Assembly: GCF_008974285.1 (NCBI RefSeq)
Contig: NZ_BKZV01000004.1
Location: 569,097-633,096 of the forward strand
DNA from: Thermogemmatispora aurantia
GTDB taxonomy: Bacteria; Chloroflexota; Ktedonobacteria; Ktedonobacterales; Ktedonobacteraceae
DNA: 64,000 nucleotides
Direction of reading: 5' to 3'
Position numbers and translations under genes: made by a program. The notes beneath the pieces are model-generated. The model was not told the DNA's origin. It worked only from the letters and a program-made list of their open reading frames with translations, and ran no database searches. This document shows, piece after piece, positions 40,343 through 49,813 of this stretch; within the stretch, counting starts at the first letter, position 1, and every line of letters begins with the position of its first letter.

Positions 40343-41695
40343 ATGGCCCACACGGTCATGCCATCGTCGCAAGAGCTGCCTCGCGTGACCAGCGAGGATC
40401 TCAAGCGAGCCCGTGATCGCCTGCGGGTGGCGCAAGCACGTCGCCATCGCTGGGGGAAGCTCTCTCTGCTCTGGCTGCTGATCGGCCCCGGCGTGCTAGT
40501 GATGCTCGGAGAAAACGATGCGCCGAGTATGCTCTCCTATGCCGCGACGGGAGCCACCTACGGTCCTGGCTTTTTCCTCCCATTTATTTTGGTGACGTTC
40601 CTGATGGCCTTCATCGTACAGGAAATGACGGTACGGCTGGCCGCGGCAACGCATCGTGGGCATGCAGAGTTGATCTTTGAACGCTTTGGTCCCTTCTGGG
40701 GCGCGTTCGCTCTGGTCGATCTCGCGCTAGGTAACCTGATGACGCTGGTCACCGAGTTCATCGGGATTCGGGCCGGCCTGGGTTTCTTTGGGGTTCCGCC
40801 TGTGCTTGCTGTGTTACTGGCCCTTGCGGTCATCGCCCTGGTTGTTCTGACTCGCCGCTACTGGACGTGGGAGCGTATCGGTCTGGCTCTGGCGACCTTC
40901 AACCTGGTCTTCATCCCTGTGGCCGTGCTGGCGCATCCTGATCCCGGCCAGTTGCTGGCGGCCTTTCTGACCTGGCAACCCGTCCCCCGTTGGGATCAGA
41001 CCACGCTCTTGCTCTTGCTGGCGGATATCGGAGCCACGGTGACGCCCTGGATGCTCTTCTTCCAGCAAAGCGCATCTGTCGACAAAGGCGTGACGGGGCA
41101 GGACATCGCACATGGCCGTCTAGATACCGCCCTGGGTGCCTTGCTAGCCGCCGTGGCGGGCATTGCCACAGCAATCGCGACCAGTCCGCTGTTTGCCCAC
41201 CATGTCAATGCCTCCTCGTTTGCCGGGGCAGATTTCGCACGCGCCTTACTGCCCTATGTTGGGAGGGTCGGGGCTTCGCTTTTTGCGCTGGGGATCGTCG
41301 AGGCCGGGCTACTGGCGGCGATCACCATCGCTTCTTCCTCGGCCTATGCCTTCGGGGAGGTCACCAGACAGCCGCACAGCCTCAATCGATCCTGGCGGGA
41401 GGGGTGGCCCTTCTATTGCGTGCTGCTCGTGGCAGCTGGGCTGGCTGCAGCAGTGGTCTTGATTCCCAATGCCCCGTTGGAATTCATTGTGTTGATCGTC
41501 AATGTCTATGCGGTTCTCTCCATGCCACCCGCGCTGGTCTTCCTCACGGTCCTCGTCAATGATCGCGAGATCATGGGGGAGCAGGCCAATGGCTCGCTCG
41601 CCAATGTCCTGACAGTAACAGTGACACTCTTGATCTGCCTGGCCGGCTTGGTGTATGGGATTGCCACCGTCTTTCCGGGGCTGCTCCCATCCTGA
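40343..41695 (+). CDS. Second Nramp-related transporter
   Basis: A 450-residue paralog of the upstream transporter, from ATG 40343 (AAGGAGGTGAGAATC). Helix 1 carries LGENDAPSMLSYAATGA and helix 6 carries ATVTPWMLFFQQSASVDK, both non-canonical for manganese Nramps. It lacks the cytoplasmic C-terminal extension of the first copy and is followed closely by a small membrane-protein gene. The upstream 300 bases contain an AT-rich stretch (40200-40260) that may hold the promoter. Two paralogs could differ in affinity or in the ion carried. Confidence 0.82.
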   Translation: MAHTVMPSSQELPRVTSEDLKRARDRLRVAQARRHRWGKLSLLWLLIGPGVLVMLGENDAPSMLSYAATGATYGPGFFLPFILVTFLMAFIVQEMTVRLAAATHRGHAELIFERFGPFWGAFALVDLALGNLMTLVTEFIGIRAGLGFFGVPPVLAVLLALAVIALVVLTRRYWTWERIGLALATFNLVFIPVAVLAHPDPGQLLAAFLTWQPVPRWDQTTLLLLLADIGATVTPWMLFFQQSASVDKGVTGQDIAHGRLDTALGALLAAVAGIATAIATSPLFAHHVNASSFAGADFARALLPYVGRVGASLFALGIVEAGLLAAITIASSSAYAFGEVTRQPHSLNRSWREGWPFYCVLLVAAGLAAAVVLIPNAPLEFIVLIVNVYAVLSMPPALVFLTVLVNDREIMGEQANGSLANVLTVTVTLLICLAGLVYGIATVFPGLLPS

Positions 41696-41720
41696 ATCAG
41701 CACAGACTGGAGGGAGTCTG

Positions 41721-41954
41721 ATGAGAGAGGAGAAAAGAGGAAATAAGCTTCCACTGCAGCCAGTGACTACCGAGCAGGACCTCACTTGGGTGCGCGAGGT
41801 CCTTGAGCCCGACCAGTTCGCCGAAAGCAAGGCACCGTTAGGGCGACGCCGGCTTGGGCCTGGCCTACTGGTGCTGCTCTGGGTACTGCGCATCTATGTG
41901 CTGGTCATGACAGTCCTCATCGCGTATCAGGTTTGGCAAGCGCTTCACCCCTAG
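41721..41954 (+). CDS. 77-residue single-pass membrane protein
   Basis: Starts MREEKRGNKLPLQPVTTEQD after GGAGGGAGTCTG, 25 bases downstream of the second transporter. Residues 48-72 form one transmembrane helix (LLVLLWVLRIYVLVMTVLIA). Close spacing suggests a small subunit or stabiliser of that transporter, comparable in size to other transporter-associated micro-proteins; there is no recognised family. Confidence 0.7.
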   Translation: MREEKRGNKLPLQPVTTEQDLTWVREVLEPDQFAESKAPLGRRRLGPGLLVLLWVLRIYVLVMTVLIAYQVWQALHP

Positions 41955-42082
41955 GGACGGGATCTCGCTCGACTGCGGGCGATGATGGCAGAGATGGCAC
42001 GTCGCTGTCTCTCCCATCTCACTCCTGCTCTCGGCGGCTGCCCGACGGCTGAGCGCTTGTCTCTAGCACTGCACTAGCCGGC

Positions 42083-42112
42083 TTGACCGGTGACTGGAGC
42101 GCGCAGTATGCT
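42083..42112 (+). promoter_or_regulatory. Probable promoter of the mgtA unit
   Basis: TTGACC (42083-42088), 18 bases, TATGCT (42107-42112). Transcription would start near 42119, about 16 bases before the proline-rich short ORF. Confidence 0.5.
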
Positions 42113-42134
42113 ACGGGGGTGAGCTGTGCTGTCG

Positions 42135-42209
42135 ATGCAAGACAGCCATCCTCCTCTGGCTGACCCAGGTCCTCACTCATCCACCCACACCGTGACACGA
42201 TACCCGTAG
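42135..42209 (+). CDS. Proline-rich 24-residue leader ORF before mgtA
   Basis: ATG 42135 opens MQDSHPPLADPGPHSSTHTV and ends TRYP at TAG 42209. Five prolines with nearby Asp residues recall the proline-rich leader peptides of mgtA and mgtCBR in Salmonella. The ribosome site (GGGGTGAG, about 11 bases away) is weak. The leader continues 78 bases to the ATPase gene. Confidence 0.4.
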   Translation: MQDSHPPLADPGPHSSTHTVTRYP

Positions 42210-42287
42210 ACGGTGAGGTCCGATGTCATAGAGGTTCGTCCGTGATGATGAAGGGTGCCAGGCAGGCCATCTAGCGGAGGGGAAGCA

Positions 42288-45029
42288 ATGTTGAAAGACA
42301 TGGTGCATCGTTGGAATAGAGCAGCTCCTGTCAGTGCTTTTCTCGATGATCTGCCACTCCAGCAGGCGCTCCACGGTGATCTGGCGCAGACCCTGCGGCT
42401 GCTCAATGCCAGCCTGCTTGGTCTCACAGACGCTGAGGCTGCCAGGCGCCTGCAGCAGGTGGGACCGCATCAGTTGCCTGATCTGCGTGCTCGTCCCTGG
42501 TGGCGCCATCTGTTGCTGGCCTTCTGGAACCCGTTCCTCATGATGTTGGCTGGCCTGGGTCTGGCTTCTTTCCTCTGTGATCTCTTGTTGACCAGCCCCG
42601 CCGGTCGGAGCTGGCTCAAGGACCTGCTCTTGGCGGCGATGCTGGTCTGCAGCGGAGGCCTGCGTTTCTGGCAGGAGCGCCGAGCTGAGCAGACCATTCG
42701 CCCGCTGACCAAGACGATGGCCGAGGTGGTGCAGGTCATGCGCCGTACTCATGAGCAGGCTCCTCCAACGCTCCACCGGATTCCGTTGGAGAAGCTGGTT
42801 CCTGGGGATCTTATTCTGCTTGAGGAGGGGCGAGTCGTGCCTGCTGATGTCCGCCTGGTGAATGCCCAGGGGCTGTTGCTGGACCAATCCCTGTTTACTG
42901 GGGAGGCGATGCCTGTTGAGAAAAACGACAGCGAGCATGGAGAGCCACCCGCCCCTCGCTTACGCAGTCGCGTCGACCGTTCTTTGCTGGCGCTCCTCGA
43001 CGCTCCCTATCTCGGTCTGATGGGATGTAGCGTCGTCCGGGGGAAAGCCCTGGCGCTGGTGGTTGCCACAGGAAGGGCCACCGTCTTCAGCAAAGCGGCC
43101 AGGTACTTGCTCAGACGTCCATTCCTCTCAGCACTGCAGCACGAGCTGAATCAGGTCAGCAAGGTGCTGCTAGTCAGTCTGATCATGATGGTGGCCTGTC
43201 TGCTGCTGATGCGAGGCCTCGCGCGCGGTGACTGGTCGGAAGCGATCCTCTTTGCGCTGGCGGTTGGTGTGGGATTTACCCCGGAGATGTTGCCGCTCGT
43301 CGTCACGGTGGCGCTGGCCCGAGGCGCGGTTCTGCTTGCCCAGCTTGGCCTGGTGGTCAAACAACTGCCGGTCACCCAGGCCCTGGGAGCACTTGAGATT
43401 CTCTGTCTGGACAAGACGGGCACGCTTACCGGCACGACCATGCGGCTGGTGACTGCGATCGATGCCGCCGGTCAGGAACAGGCCAGCGTGCTCCGCCTGG
43501 CGGCACTCTCTGTGCTGGCTCAGCAGCGAGGGACTGCACAGGGCCATGACCCTTTTGCGCAAGCGATTCTCACGGAGGCGCGCCGGCGGGGAATCCGGCT
43601 CCAGGCTGGACTGACCTTCGGCGAGGTGCTGCCCTTTGACCCCATCCGCAAGCGAGCCTCTGCCATCGTCAGCGCTCCAGATGAGGGCGCCTCTGCAACG
43701 CAGGCAGAGGCGCCAGCCCTGCTGCTCTGCCAAGGCTCCTTTGAGCCAGTGCTTGCTGTGGCCTCTGCGGTTGAAACGAGCGAGGGGCTGCAACCCTTGT
43801 CTGAGGTATCTCGGCTGCAGCTCAAGCGCCTGGCGCGATGGTTGCAAGAGCGGGGGTTACGTGTCTTGGCAGTGGCCTACAAGCCAGTTGATCCCCACCA
43901 TATCAGCGCACTTGCTGCCGAAGAGCAGGAGCTGATCTTTGCAGGGCTGCTTGGCCTGAGCCAAACCCTCCGTGAGGGGGTCTGCGAGGGTATGGAGGCG
44001 CTGCGAGCAAGCGGGATCAGCCTCAAGCTGGTGACGGGCGATGACGAGCGCCTTGCAGAACGCCTGGGCGAGGAAGTGGGCTTCACCAGCCGGCGCGTCC
44101 TCCTGGGTTGGGAGCTGGAAGGGCTAAGCGAGGGCGAGCTGGCGATGCTGGCGGGGCAGACTGAGATCTTCGCCAGCATGACGCCATTGCAGAAAGCGAT
44201 GATTGTACGCGTGTTCCAACGGCAAGGCTCGGTGGTGGGCTATCTGGGCGATGGTCTCAACGATCTGCCAGCGCTGCGACGCGCCGATATCGGGCTGGCA
44301 GTGAACGGAGCCACGGAAAGTACACAGGCGGCTGCCACAGTGCTGATGCAGGGAGGCCCGCTGCAGGGGTTGGCGAGTGGAGTCCGTGTGGGACGCAGGG
44401 TATCTCGAACCATCGGCAAATATCTGGCAATCACGATCAGCTCGAACTTCGGCAACGCCCTGAGCATCCTGCTGGCCAGCCTCTTCCTCCCGTTTTTGCC
44501 AATGCTTCCCGTGCAATTGCTGGCGCAAAACATGTTGTATGATCTGACGCAGCTCTCCCTGGCCTGGGATCATCTTGATGATGAACTGCTCCAGCAGCCT
44601 CATCGCTGGCGCCTGGCTCCGGTCCTGCGTCTGATGCTGATCATGGGGCCACTCAGTTCGCTCTTTGATGTCCTGACCTTCCTGCTCTTGTGGTGGGGCT
44701 TCGATGCGCGTTCTGTCGCTCATGCTGCTCTTTTTCAGTCAGGATGGTTTTTGGAGGGACTGTTCTCGCAGATTCTGGCTGTGCATCTGCTGCGCACGCA
44801 TCGTGTTCCGTTCCTGCACAGTCGAGCTGCTCTTCCCCTTCTCCTGGCGAGCGGGGGTGCGCTGGTGGTAGGCTTCTGGCTTCCGATGACACGCCTGGGG
44901 ACGCTGCTTGGCCTGGTACCACTACCTCCTGCCTATTTCTGCTGGCTGCTGCTCATCCTGAGCGGCTACTGCTTGCTGACAGAGCTGACCAAACGCTGGT
45001 ATCTCCGTCGTTTTGGAGGCTGGCTCTGA
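42288..45029 (+). CDS. mgtA: Magnesium-translocating P-type ATPase, MgtA-like
   Basis: A 913-residue P3B-type ATPase from ATG 42288 (GGAGGGGAAGCA). Actuator motif LFTGEAMPVEK, phosphorylation motif CLDKTGTLTGT, KLVTGDDERLAERL, and hinge LGDGLNDLPALRRADIGLAV are all intact. In helix 4 FTPEMLPLVVTVALARGAVL is the signature of MgtA/MgtB rather than Ca or K pumps, and the C-terminal helices contain QLLAQNMLYDLTQLSLAWD, also typical. It imports Mg2+ using ATP. It stands next to two Nramp-related transporters, giving a magnesium cluster. No direct PhoPQ-type site was sought successfully. Confidence 0.93.
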   Translation: MLKDMVHRWNRAAPVSAFLDDLPLQQALHGDLAQTLRLLNASLLGLTDAEAARRLQQVGPHQLPDLRARPWWRHLLLAFWNPFLMMLAGLGLASFLCDLLLTSPAGRSWLKDLLLAAMLVCSGGLRFWQERRAEQTIRPLTKTMAEVVQVMRRTHEQAPPTLHRIPLEKLVPGDLILLEEGRVVPADVRLVNAQGLLLDQSLFTGEAMPVEKNDSEHGEPPAPRLRSRVDRSLLALLDAPYLGLMGCSVVRGKALALVVATGRATVFSKAARYLLRRPFLSALQHELNQVSKVLLVSLIMMVACLLLMRGLARGDWSEAILFALAVGVGFTPEMLPLVVTVALARGAVLLAQLGLVVKQLPVTQALGALEILCLDKTGTLTGTTMRLVTAIDAAGQEQASVLRLAALSVLAQQRGTAQGHDPFAQAILTEARRRGIRLQAGLTFGEVLPFDPIRKRASAIVSAPDEGASATQAEAPALLLCQGSFEPVLAVASAVETSEGLQPLSEVSRLQLKRLARWLQERGLRVLAVAYKPVDPHHISALAAEEQELIFAGLLGLSQTLREGVCEGMEALRASGISLKLVTGDDERLAERLGEEVGFTSRRVLLGWELEGLSEGELAMLAGQTEIFASMTPLQKAMIVRVFQRQGSVVGYLGDGLNDLPALRRADIGLAVNGATESTQAAATVLMQGGPLQGLASGVRVGRRVSRTIGKYLAITISSNFGNALSILLASLFLPFLPMLPVQLLAQNMLYDLTQLSLAWDHLDDELLQQPHRWRLAPVLRLMLIMGPLSSLFDVLTFLLLWWGFDARSVAHAALFQSGWFLEGLFSQILAVHLLRTHRVPFLHSRAALPLLLASGGALVVGFWLPMTRLGTLLGLVPLPPAYFCWLLLILSGYCLLTELTKRWYLRRFGGWL

Positions 45030-45245
45030 TCCGACAGCCTGGTGATCAACGCAACAGGGTGCCTGGGGGACTGGAGAGAGTTCATGGGAGCGTCAGAATG
45101 CCACTGCGGCAGATGGAGGGAGGGAATCACTGTGATGCAGACCATGCGCTCTCTGCTGGGCTCCGTGTCATCTACCGAGCTGATTGTTGACCGGCGGGAA
45201 TAGGTGCTGGCAGGACGAGGCCAGATGAACGGCTGGGTCCTGCCG

Positions 45246-45521
45246 CTAGAGTAGGAGCCGATCAAGCGCCTCATGGAGGTCCTGCGTCGCCAGGGAGGCA
45301 TCCCCTTGAGCTACGGCCTCTTGAATGCGCTCATGCAGGTACTGCTCGAGGATAGCGCGAGCCACCTGATCCAAGCCAGAACGGACGGCTGCGATCTGAA
45401 TCAGCATCTGCTGGTAATCTCGTTCTTCTTCCCAGAGGCGCTTGAGACTCTGCGCATGACCAGCGAGACGCGCCAGCCGATGGGCGATGTCCTCACGCGT
45501 GGGGAGCTGTTGTGTTTTCAC
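45246..45521 (-). CDS. CsoR/RcnR-type protein lacking the copper ligands
   Basis: A 91-residue all-helical protein from GTG 45521. HRLARLAGHAQSLKRLWEEE, then QQMLIQIAAVRSGLDQVARA match the DUF156/CsoR pattern (RLxRIxGQVxGIxRMIEE, LTQIxAVRxALD). The Cys-His-Cys Cu(I) ligands correspond here to Gln (about 38), Tyr61 and Arg65, so copper sensing is unlikely. RcnR- and FrmR-type relatives also vary these positions. It is convergent with mgtA; it may respond to another metal or to a non-metal signal. Confidence 0.78.
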   Translation of the reverse strand: MKTQQLPTREDIAHRLARLAGHAQSLKRLWEEERDYQQMLIQIAAVRSGLDQVARAILEQYLHERIQEAVAQGDASLATQDLHEALDRLLL

Positions 45522-47559
45522 AGGAAGGCCTCATCCGTTGCCAGACAAGCTGGTGTTTGGCTGCTGCTCGTCAAGATCGACTCATGCTACAGTATACTGG
45601 ATCTCACTCGCTGGGTCAAGCGGCAGTGCTGAGGCGCTCAGACTCTTCTCCCGGAGACCCTGCAGCCAGGATCTGACCCTGCTGTTCCTCTGGGAGGAAG
45701 GCACTCGGCGGAGCAGCTCCTCTCGGCGGCAGCGCCTCTCTCTCGGCGTAATCTTTCCAGCAGCTCCCAGCCGGGCCTGATGACAGGCAGTGTTGCGACA
45801 CTCCGTTCGTGGGTGCGCCTGCTCTCGCTGAGCCAGACAGCAAGCCGGCTCCCTTCCCTGGCGCTCACCTGACAGATGCCATCACCCCCCCTGGGAGGAT
45901 CTCTTGTACTGCTAGCCATCTTCCCTCCTCCTGCAGCCAGGGGCTGAGCAGCCATCTTCCAACAACGAATTCGTGGCTTCCCTGCTCACCTTCCTTCCTT
46001 CCCTCCCGTACTCTGCTCAGCTCCTGGCGTGACCCCCTGCCTCAGGCTGGCCCGTCGGCGACTCCCCTGCTCTGGCCGACGCACTAGCTCCTTGGGGTCC
46101 TGCAGGCTAGCAGCTTTCCAGAGCCATGCTCCTGCCTGCTCGTCACACCGGTCCGCTCTCTCAACCCTGCGCGGGCGGCACGTGGACCGTCAGCAGAGGA
46201 TCTTCGACCGCTGCAGCGGGCAGTCGGATGCCGAACGCCCGAGTCAGCAACTCTAGCGCCGCCAGCCCAGGGGTAGATGCGGACTGGGTCCACGCCGCCT
46301 CAGTCTCTCGCGGCACCTCTATCCGCAGGACCACCTGCCGCATCGCCTCCACCAGACGGTCTGGGTGCTGGCCGTGACGAGACTCTGGATGCAGCGGACT
46401 AGCTCACCGTTGACAGAGTAGGCCAGTTATCGGAGCAGAGGCCATGTGTGAAGTGCCTGCTCAGCTTGGCCTCCGCTGCCAGTCGGCTAGCGGTTGCTGG
46501 CTGACCAGGAGCACGGCCCACTCGCCCGCACACCCGGCCCGCGGCCAGGCTGCCAACGGGGGCTGCCAGCAAGGGGCTTTCCAGCAGCGGCGGAGGCAGT
46601 AGGATGCCTGGCCCCTGCTGTAGCAGCGTCAGCGTTGCCGTCAGACTGGAACTCTGCAATAGAAGGCCCTGCATGCAGATCTTCCTGGTCATGAAGCATG
46701 CCGCTCCTCGCTGTTCGCGAGGCTGTGCACACACAGCACGCACAGCCTTGAGCCTGATGTATTGCAAGGAACGACCTCAGAAGGGGCTGGACCTCCTCTG
46801 GATCTTGACGTGAGGATGGGACCCTGCTCCCTCTGGTCATCAGCGGCCGTACCCTGAAGAGGCGAGAAAGATCTGGTAGGAGGCGGAGGGGATGGTCTGG
46901 CTGGTGAGACCAGCTTCAGGCGGGCGAGAGCACTGGTTGATCTGGTGGAAGCACTCGCGCTCACTCAGCGCACTGAGGAAACGGAGCGAGTCTGGCGTGC
47001 AGTGGAGGAAGTGAGCCAGCAGGCGATCGCCGCTTGCTTCTGGCGAGCGAGGGCTCAGACGGAGCTGGCAACGGCCCGCGCACGGATACAGGCTCCTTAA
47101 GAGATAGCGCAAGCCATGCTCCTCGGGAAGCACTGCGAGGAGGTGGCGTTTGTGAGGAGACTCAAGGATCTGCTGATAGAGGACTCGGCGCTTCACGGAG
47201 AGAGCAGAAGCGATCCGTGCATACCAGGATCACGGGCTGCAGGCACCGCTGTGGAGACAACTAGGAGAGGCGCTGGCGCAGCAGCACGCGGGAGCCTGTC
47301 TCTGCGCGTTCTCCCGAGCTGAGGCTGGCCCTATTCGACGCCTTCGGCTGAGTGGGCTGAATCAAGCGCCCTTTACAGTGGTGACAGCGCAGCCCCGCGT
47401 TCCGCTGACTGACTTCTCCAAGGGTATGGTAGAGGACAGCCCGTCTGCTGCCTTTGTTGGTGCATTCGAAGAGCAGCGGGAAGATTTCTGCCTGGACTGC
47501 CCTGGGGGGCCAGCACGTATAACGGTCCTGCTGATGAGATGAATATTCGGAAAGCCTCG
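45522..47559. other. Decayed gene region
   Basis: Pieces of protein-like reading occur on both strands but none runs from a good start to a stop: on the minus strand MEAMRQVVLRIEVPRETEAA (46352-46161) and, on the plus strand, LVDLVEALALTQRTEETERV followed by VWRAVEEVSQQAIAACFWRA (about 46930-47095). Codon pattern is worn. Probably several dead genes. Confidence 0.45.
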
Positions 47560-47902
47560 ACGGCGCTCTTCTGGCCATTGCTGGAACAGTCTGGCAACCC
47601 GATCAAGCACATGTCGAGATAGAGCAGGTTTTGCTGCTGCATCCGGGGATTCCCGAGGCGCGGTGATTGCGCTGCCTGATGAGCGCTGGGGTGAGGTAGG
47701 AATGGCTGTGGTGGTACCGCGCCTGCCCGGTGCGTTGAGCGCTGAGGAGGTGCTGACTTTTTGTGCGGACAAGCTGGCATGCTGTCAGATTCCACGGCAC
47801 GTGGTTTGTGTGGAAACGCTGCTGCGCAACGCTATGGGTAAGGTGCTCAAGGCAGAATTACGCGCGCTATACCGTCCCCCCAGATCTGGAGCGTGCTTGA
47901 TT
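47560..47902 (+). pseudogene. C-terminal domain of an AMP-binding CoA ligase
   Basis: HVEIEQVLLLHPGIPEA is in one frame, and VIALPDERWGEVGMAVVVPR, then CQIPRHVVCVETLLRNAMGK, VLKAELR in the next. This is the AMP-binding C-terminal domain of acyl-CoA synthetases with its catalytic Lys (NAMGKVLK). A one-base shift at about 47660 and the absence of the large N-terminal domain show that it is a dead remnant. Confidence 0.8.
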
Positions 47903-47913
47903 GCGTCCCCGCG

Positions 47914-48330
47914 CTATGTCGTCCCGGCTCTATCCTGCCGGGCTATGTCGCCTTTGCTTCGCCCCGGCACCGGCAGCAAGCCGTGGAACCAGGCGAACAG
48001 GATGAGACCGTAGCCCGAACCCATTAGCGTTGGCCAGCGGAGCCAGGCTCCCAGGTGCGTCACGCAGGTGCCGAGCATGCGCATGGCGACCACTGTCGGC
48101 GTCATATGGCGTTTCAGGTAGGCCCCTGCTGCAGAGCGTCGATACGGTTCCAGGTCGACCAGGCGCATGATCAGGAAAGAGGCCACGATCGGTGGCAGTA
48201 TGGCGATCAGCAGGCCGCTCAGCAGACGCCGCTGCCAGCAGTAGTAGATAGAGATGATCTCGGCGCTGATATCTGTCAGAAGTTTCAGCGGGTGGATCTG
48301 ATGATACAGCGCTTTCTCACGCGGACTCAT
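47914..48330 (-). CDS. Membrane protein of about 138 residues
   Basis: Starts MSPREKALYHQIHPLKLLTD at ATG 48330 (GGAGATCTGCCACCT). Hydrophobic helices lie at about 22-38, 40-60 and 95-118. The pattern YHQIHPLKL..DI, then LLIAILPPIVASFLIMRLVD and LEPYRRSAAGAYLKRHMTP looks conserved and intact, unlike its surroundings. No function known. Confidence 0.7.
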   Translation of the reverse strand: MSPREKALYHQIHPLKLLTDISAEIISIYYCWQRRLLSGLLIAILPPIVASFLIMRLVDLEPYRRSAAGAYLKRHMTPTVVAMRMLGTCVTHLGAWLRWPTLMGSGYGLILFAWFHGLLPVPGRSKGDIARQDRAGTT

Positions 48331-49813
48331 AGGTGGCAGATCTCCTTTTTTTGGGAGCGTGGCAAGCAGTAGGAGGTGCTCCACGCACCAATGGTAATGG
48401 TATAACAGCTATGCCTGGTTGTCAACAGCGGTCACTACCGATTCTACAGGCAGCTCAGGCTGACCAGCGTTGGTCAGGACCCTACGGTCTGGCCTCGTCT
48501 GCTGGGTTGCGTCGCCTTGCGTCGCTCTGCCCGTACGATAATAAGGCCGCGGCGTTTTCTCGCTGGACTGGCCTCGGGAAGTGATGGAGATGCTGACAGC
48601 GCTGATGGATCTGCTAGCGGATGATGCCCTGATGCGCCAGGATGCCTCCAGCCAGGATCTCTTCTCTGGCCGCCAGCCTCTACCGACCTCCGCTTCAGTG
48701 AGACAGCCGCGCTGTTCAGGCAGAGCGAGCGTCGGCGAAGGGGACAGACTCACCTCGTCACCGTCAGCTGCAGCTGACTGTCGGGGCGGGGTGCGTATGC
48801 TCTCATCAAGCTGACGCCAGGTCACTTTGCGCGTGGGCGGGCTCCTTGCCCTTCTCACCTCTTTACGCACCACAAAAGCAACCAGGCGATAATAAGCTCC
48901 TCTCCAAAGAGGGTACGCCATAGATGCGCAGGAAATTCCCCCGTATCTTTCCTGCGCTCCTTTCAGAGAGCACCCTGGAGAGAAGAGAAGAAGGGCATCT
49001 GAGCGTTACGTCGTCCCGGCTTACCGTGCCTGCTTTCCTCTTCTCTTCCTCTCAATTCAGAGGAAAATCGATTACACTTGACAGGCAGAGCTATTCCTGT
49101 TATACTCTCAGTCAGCAGGAACCTTTTAAGGGAGAGTGATCATAACAGGAGGCATGGACGCAGTGCTGCACCTGTAGTAGCTTTCTCCATGCGAACTGCG
49201 TTGAGGCTGTCGGTGTCAGGCAGGACGACGTTGTTTGCAAAGGTCCTTTATTTTCCTAGTACTTGAATGCCAATCATTCCTGAAGCCTGACCCCCACCTT
49301 GGTCATTCCCCTTCTCAGATGCTACAGCTCTTGTCGCTTGCTGCTGTCGAGAAAGGCTAACAGGAAGGAGCAATTACTGACGGCCTGCTTGCCTCTTTCA
49401 AGGAGAGGTCCTGGTTGCCAGCGTAGCCCAGGTGCAGGCAGATCCTTTTCCACGCGCTGCTTTTCTCCCCTGCTTCCCGAGACGTCAGCTTGTTTTGTCC
49501 CTCGCATGTGCTTGCGTCCGGAGCCAGGGATAGGGGAGACCGCCAATCCAGAGGAATAGCCTACCCGTGTGGTAGATGCGACAAAGGAGGAAGCGGTGTT
49601 CTCTCAGAAGCGTTGCGACCCGCCAGGGAGAACACCGCCTGCGGAGGAGCCTCCGCATAGCTTCAGTATACCATTGTGGGGGCTTCTCCTGTCTTCGGTA
49701 GAACGACAGAGTAGCTCTTTTTGCGCTGCTGAGGGATCAGTGGTCCTGTCTGGTCTCTTCCCCTTTCGCTCCGTTCGGAGCCAGCGCAGAGCGCACGAGG
49801 AAGGAGAGAGCCT
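48331..49813. other. Mostly empty region before the Rhs gene
   Basis: No convincing gene. A minus-strand frame at 48409-48921 has poor composition and no family. The only clear signal is the consensus promoter at 49078-49106. Confidence 0.45.
49078..49106 (+). promoter_or_regulatory. Consensus promoter without a normal gene
   Basis: TTGACA (49078-49083), 17 bases, TATACT (49101-49106). Some 45 bases on, ACAGGAGGC precedes ATG 49154 of a 7-codon ORF (MDAVLHL). The Rhs gene starts 660 bases later with its own site. Confidence 0.6.

Noticed and set aside
42000..42288. Classical Mg2+ riboswitch (M-box) or Mn2+ riboswitch before mgtA or the Nramp genes
   Set aside because: I could not recognise the conserved core of either class by eye; a covariance-model search would decide.
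48409..48921. Minus-strand 170-codon frame
   Set aside because: Arg/Ser/Pro-rich, no clear ribosome site, no family and no neighbour link.
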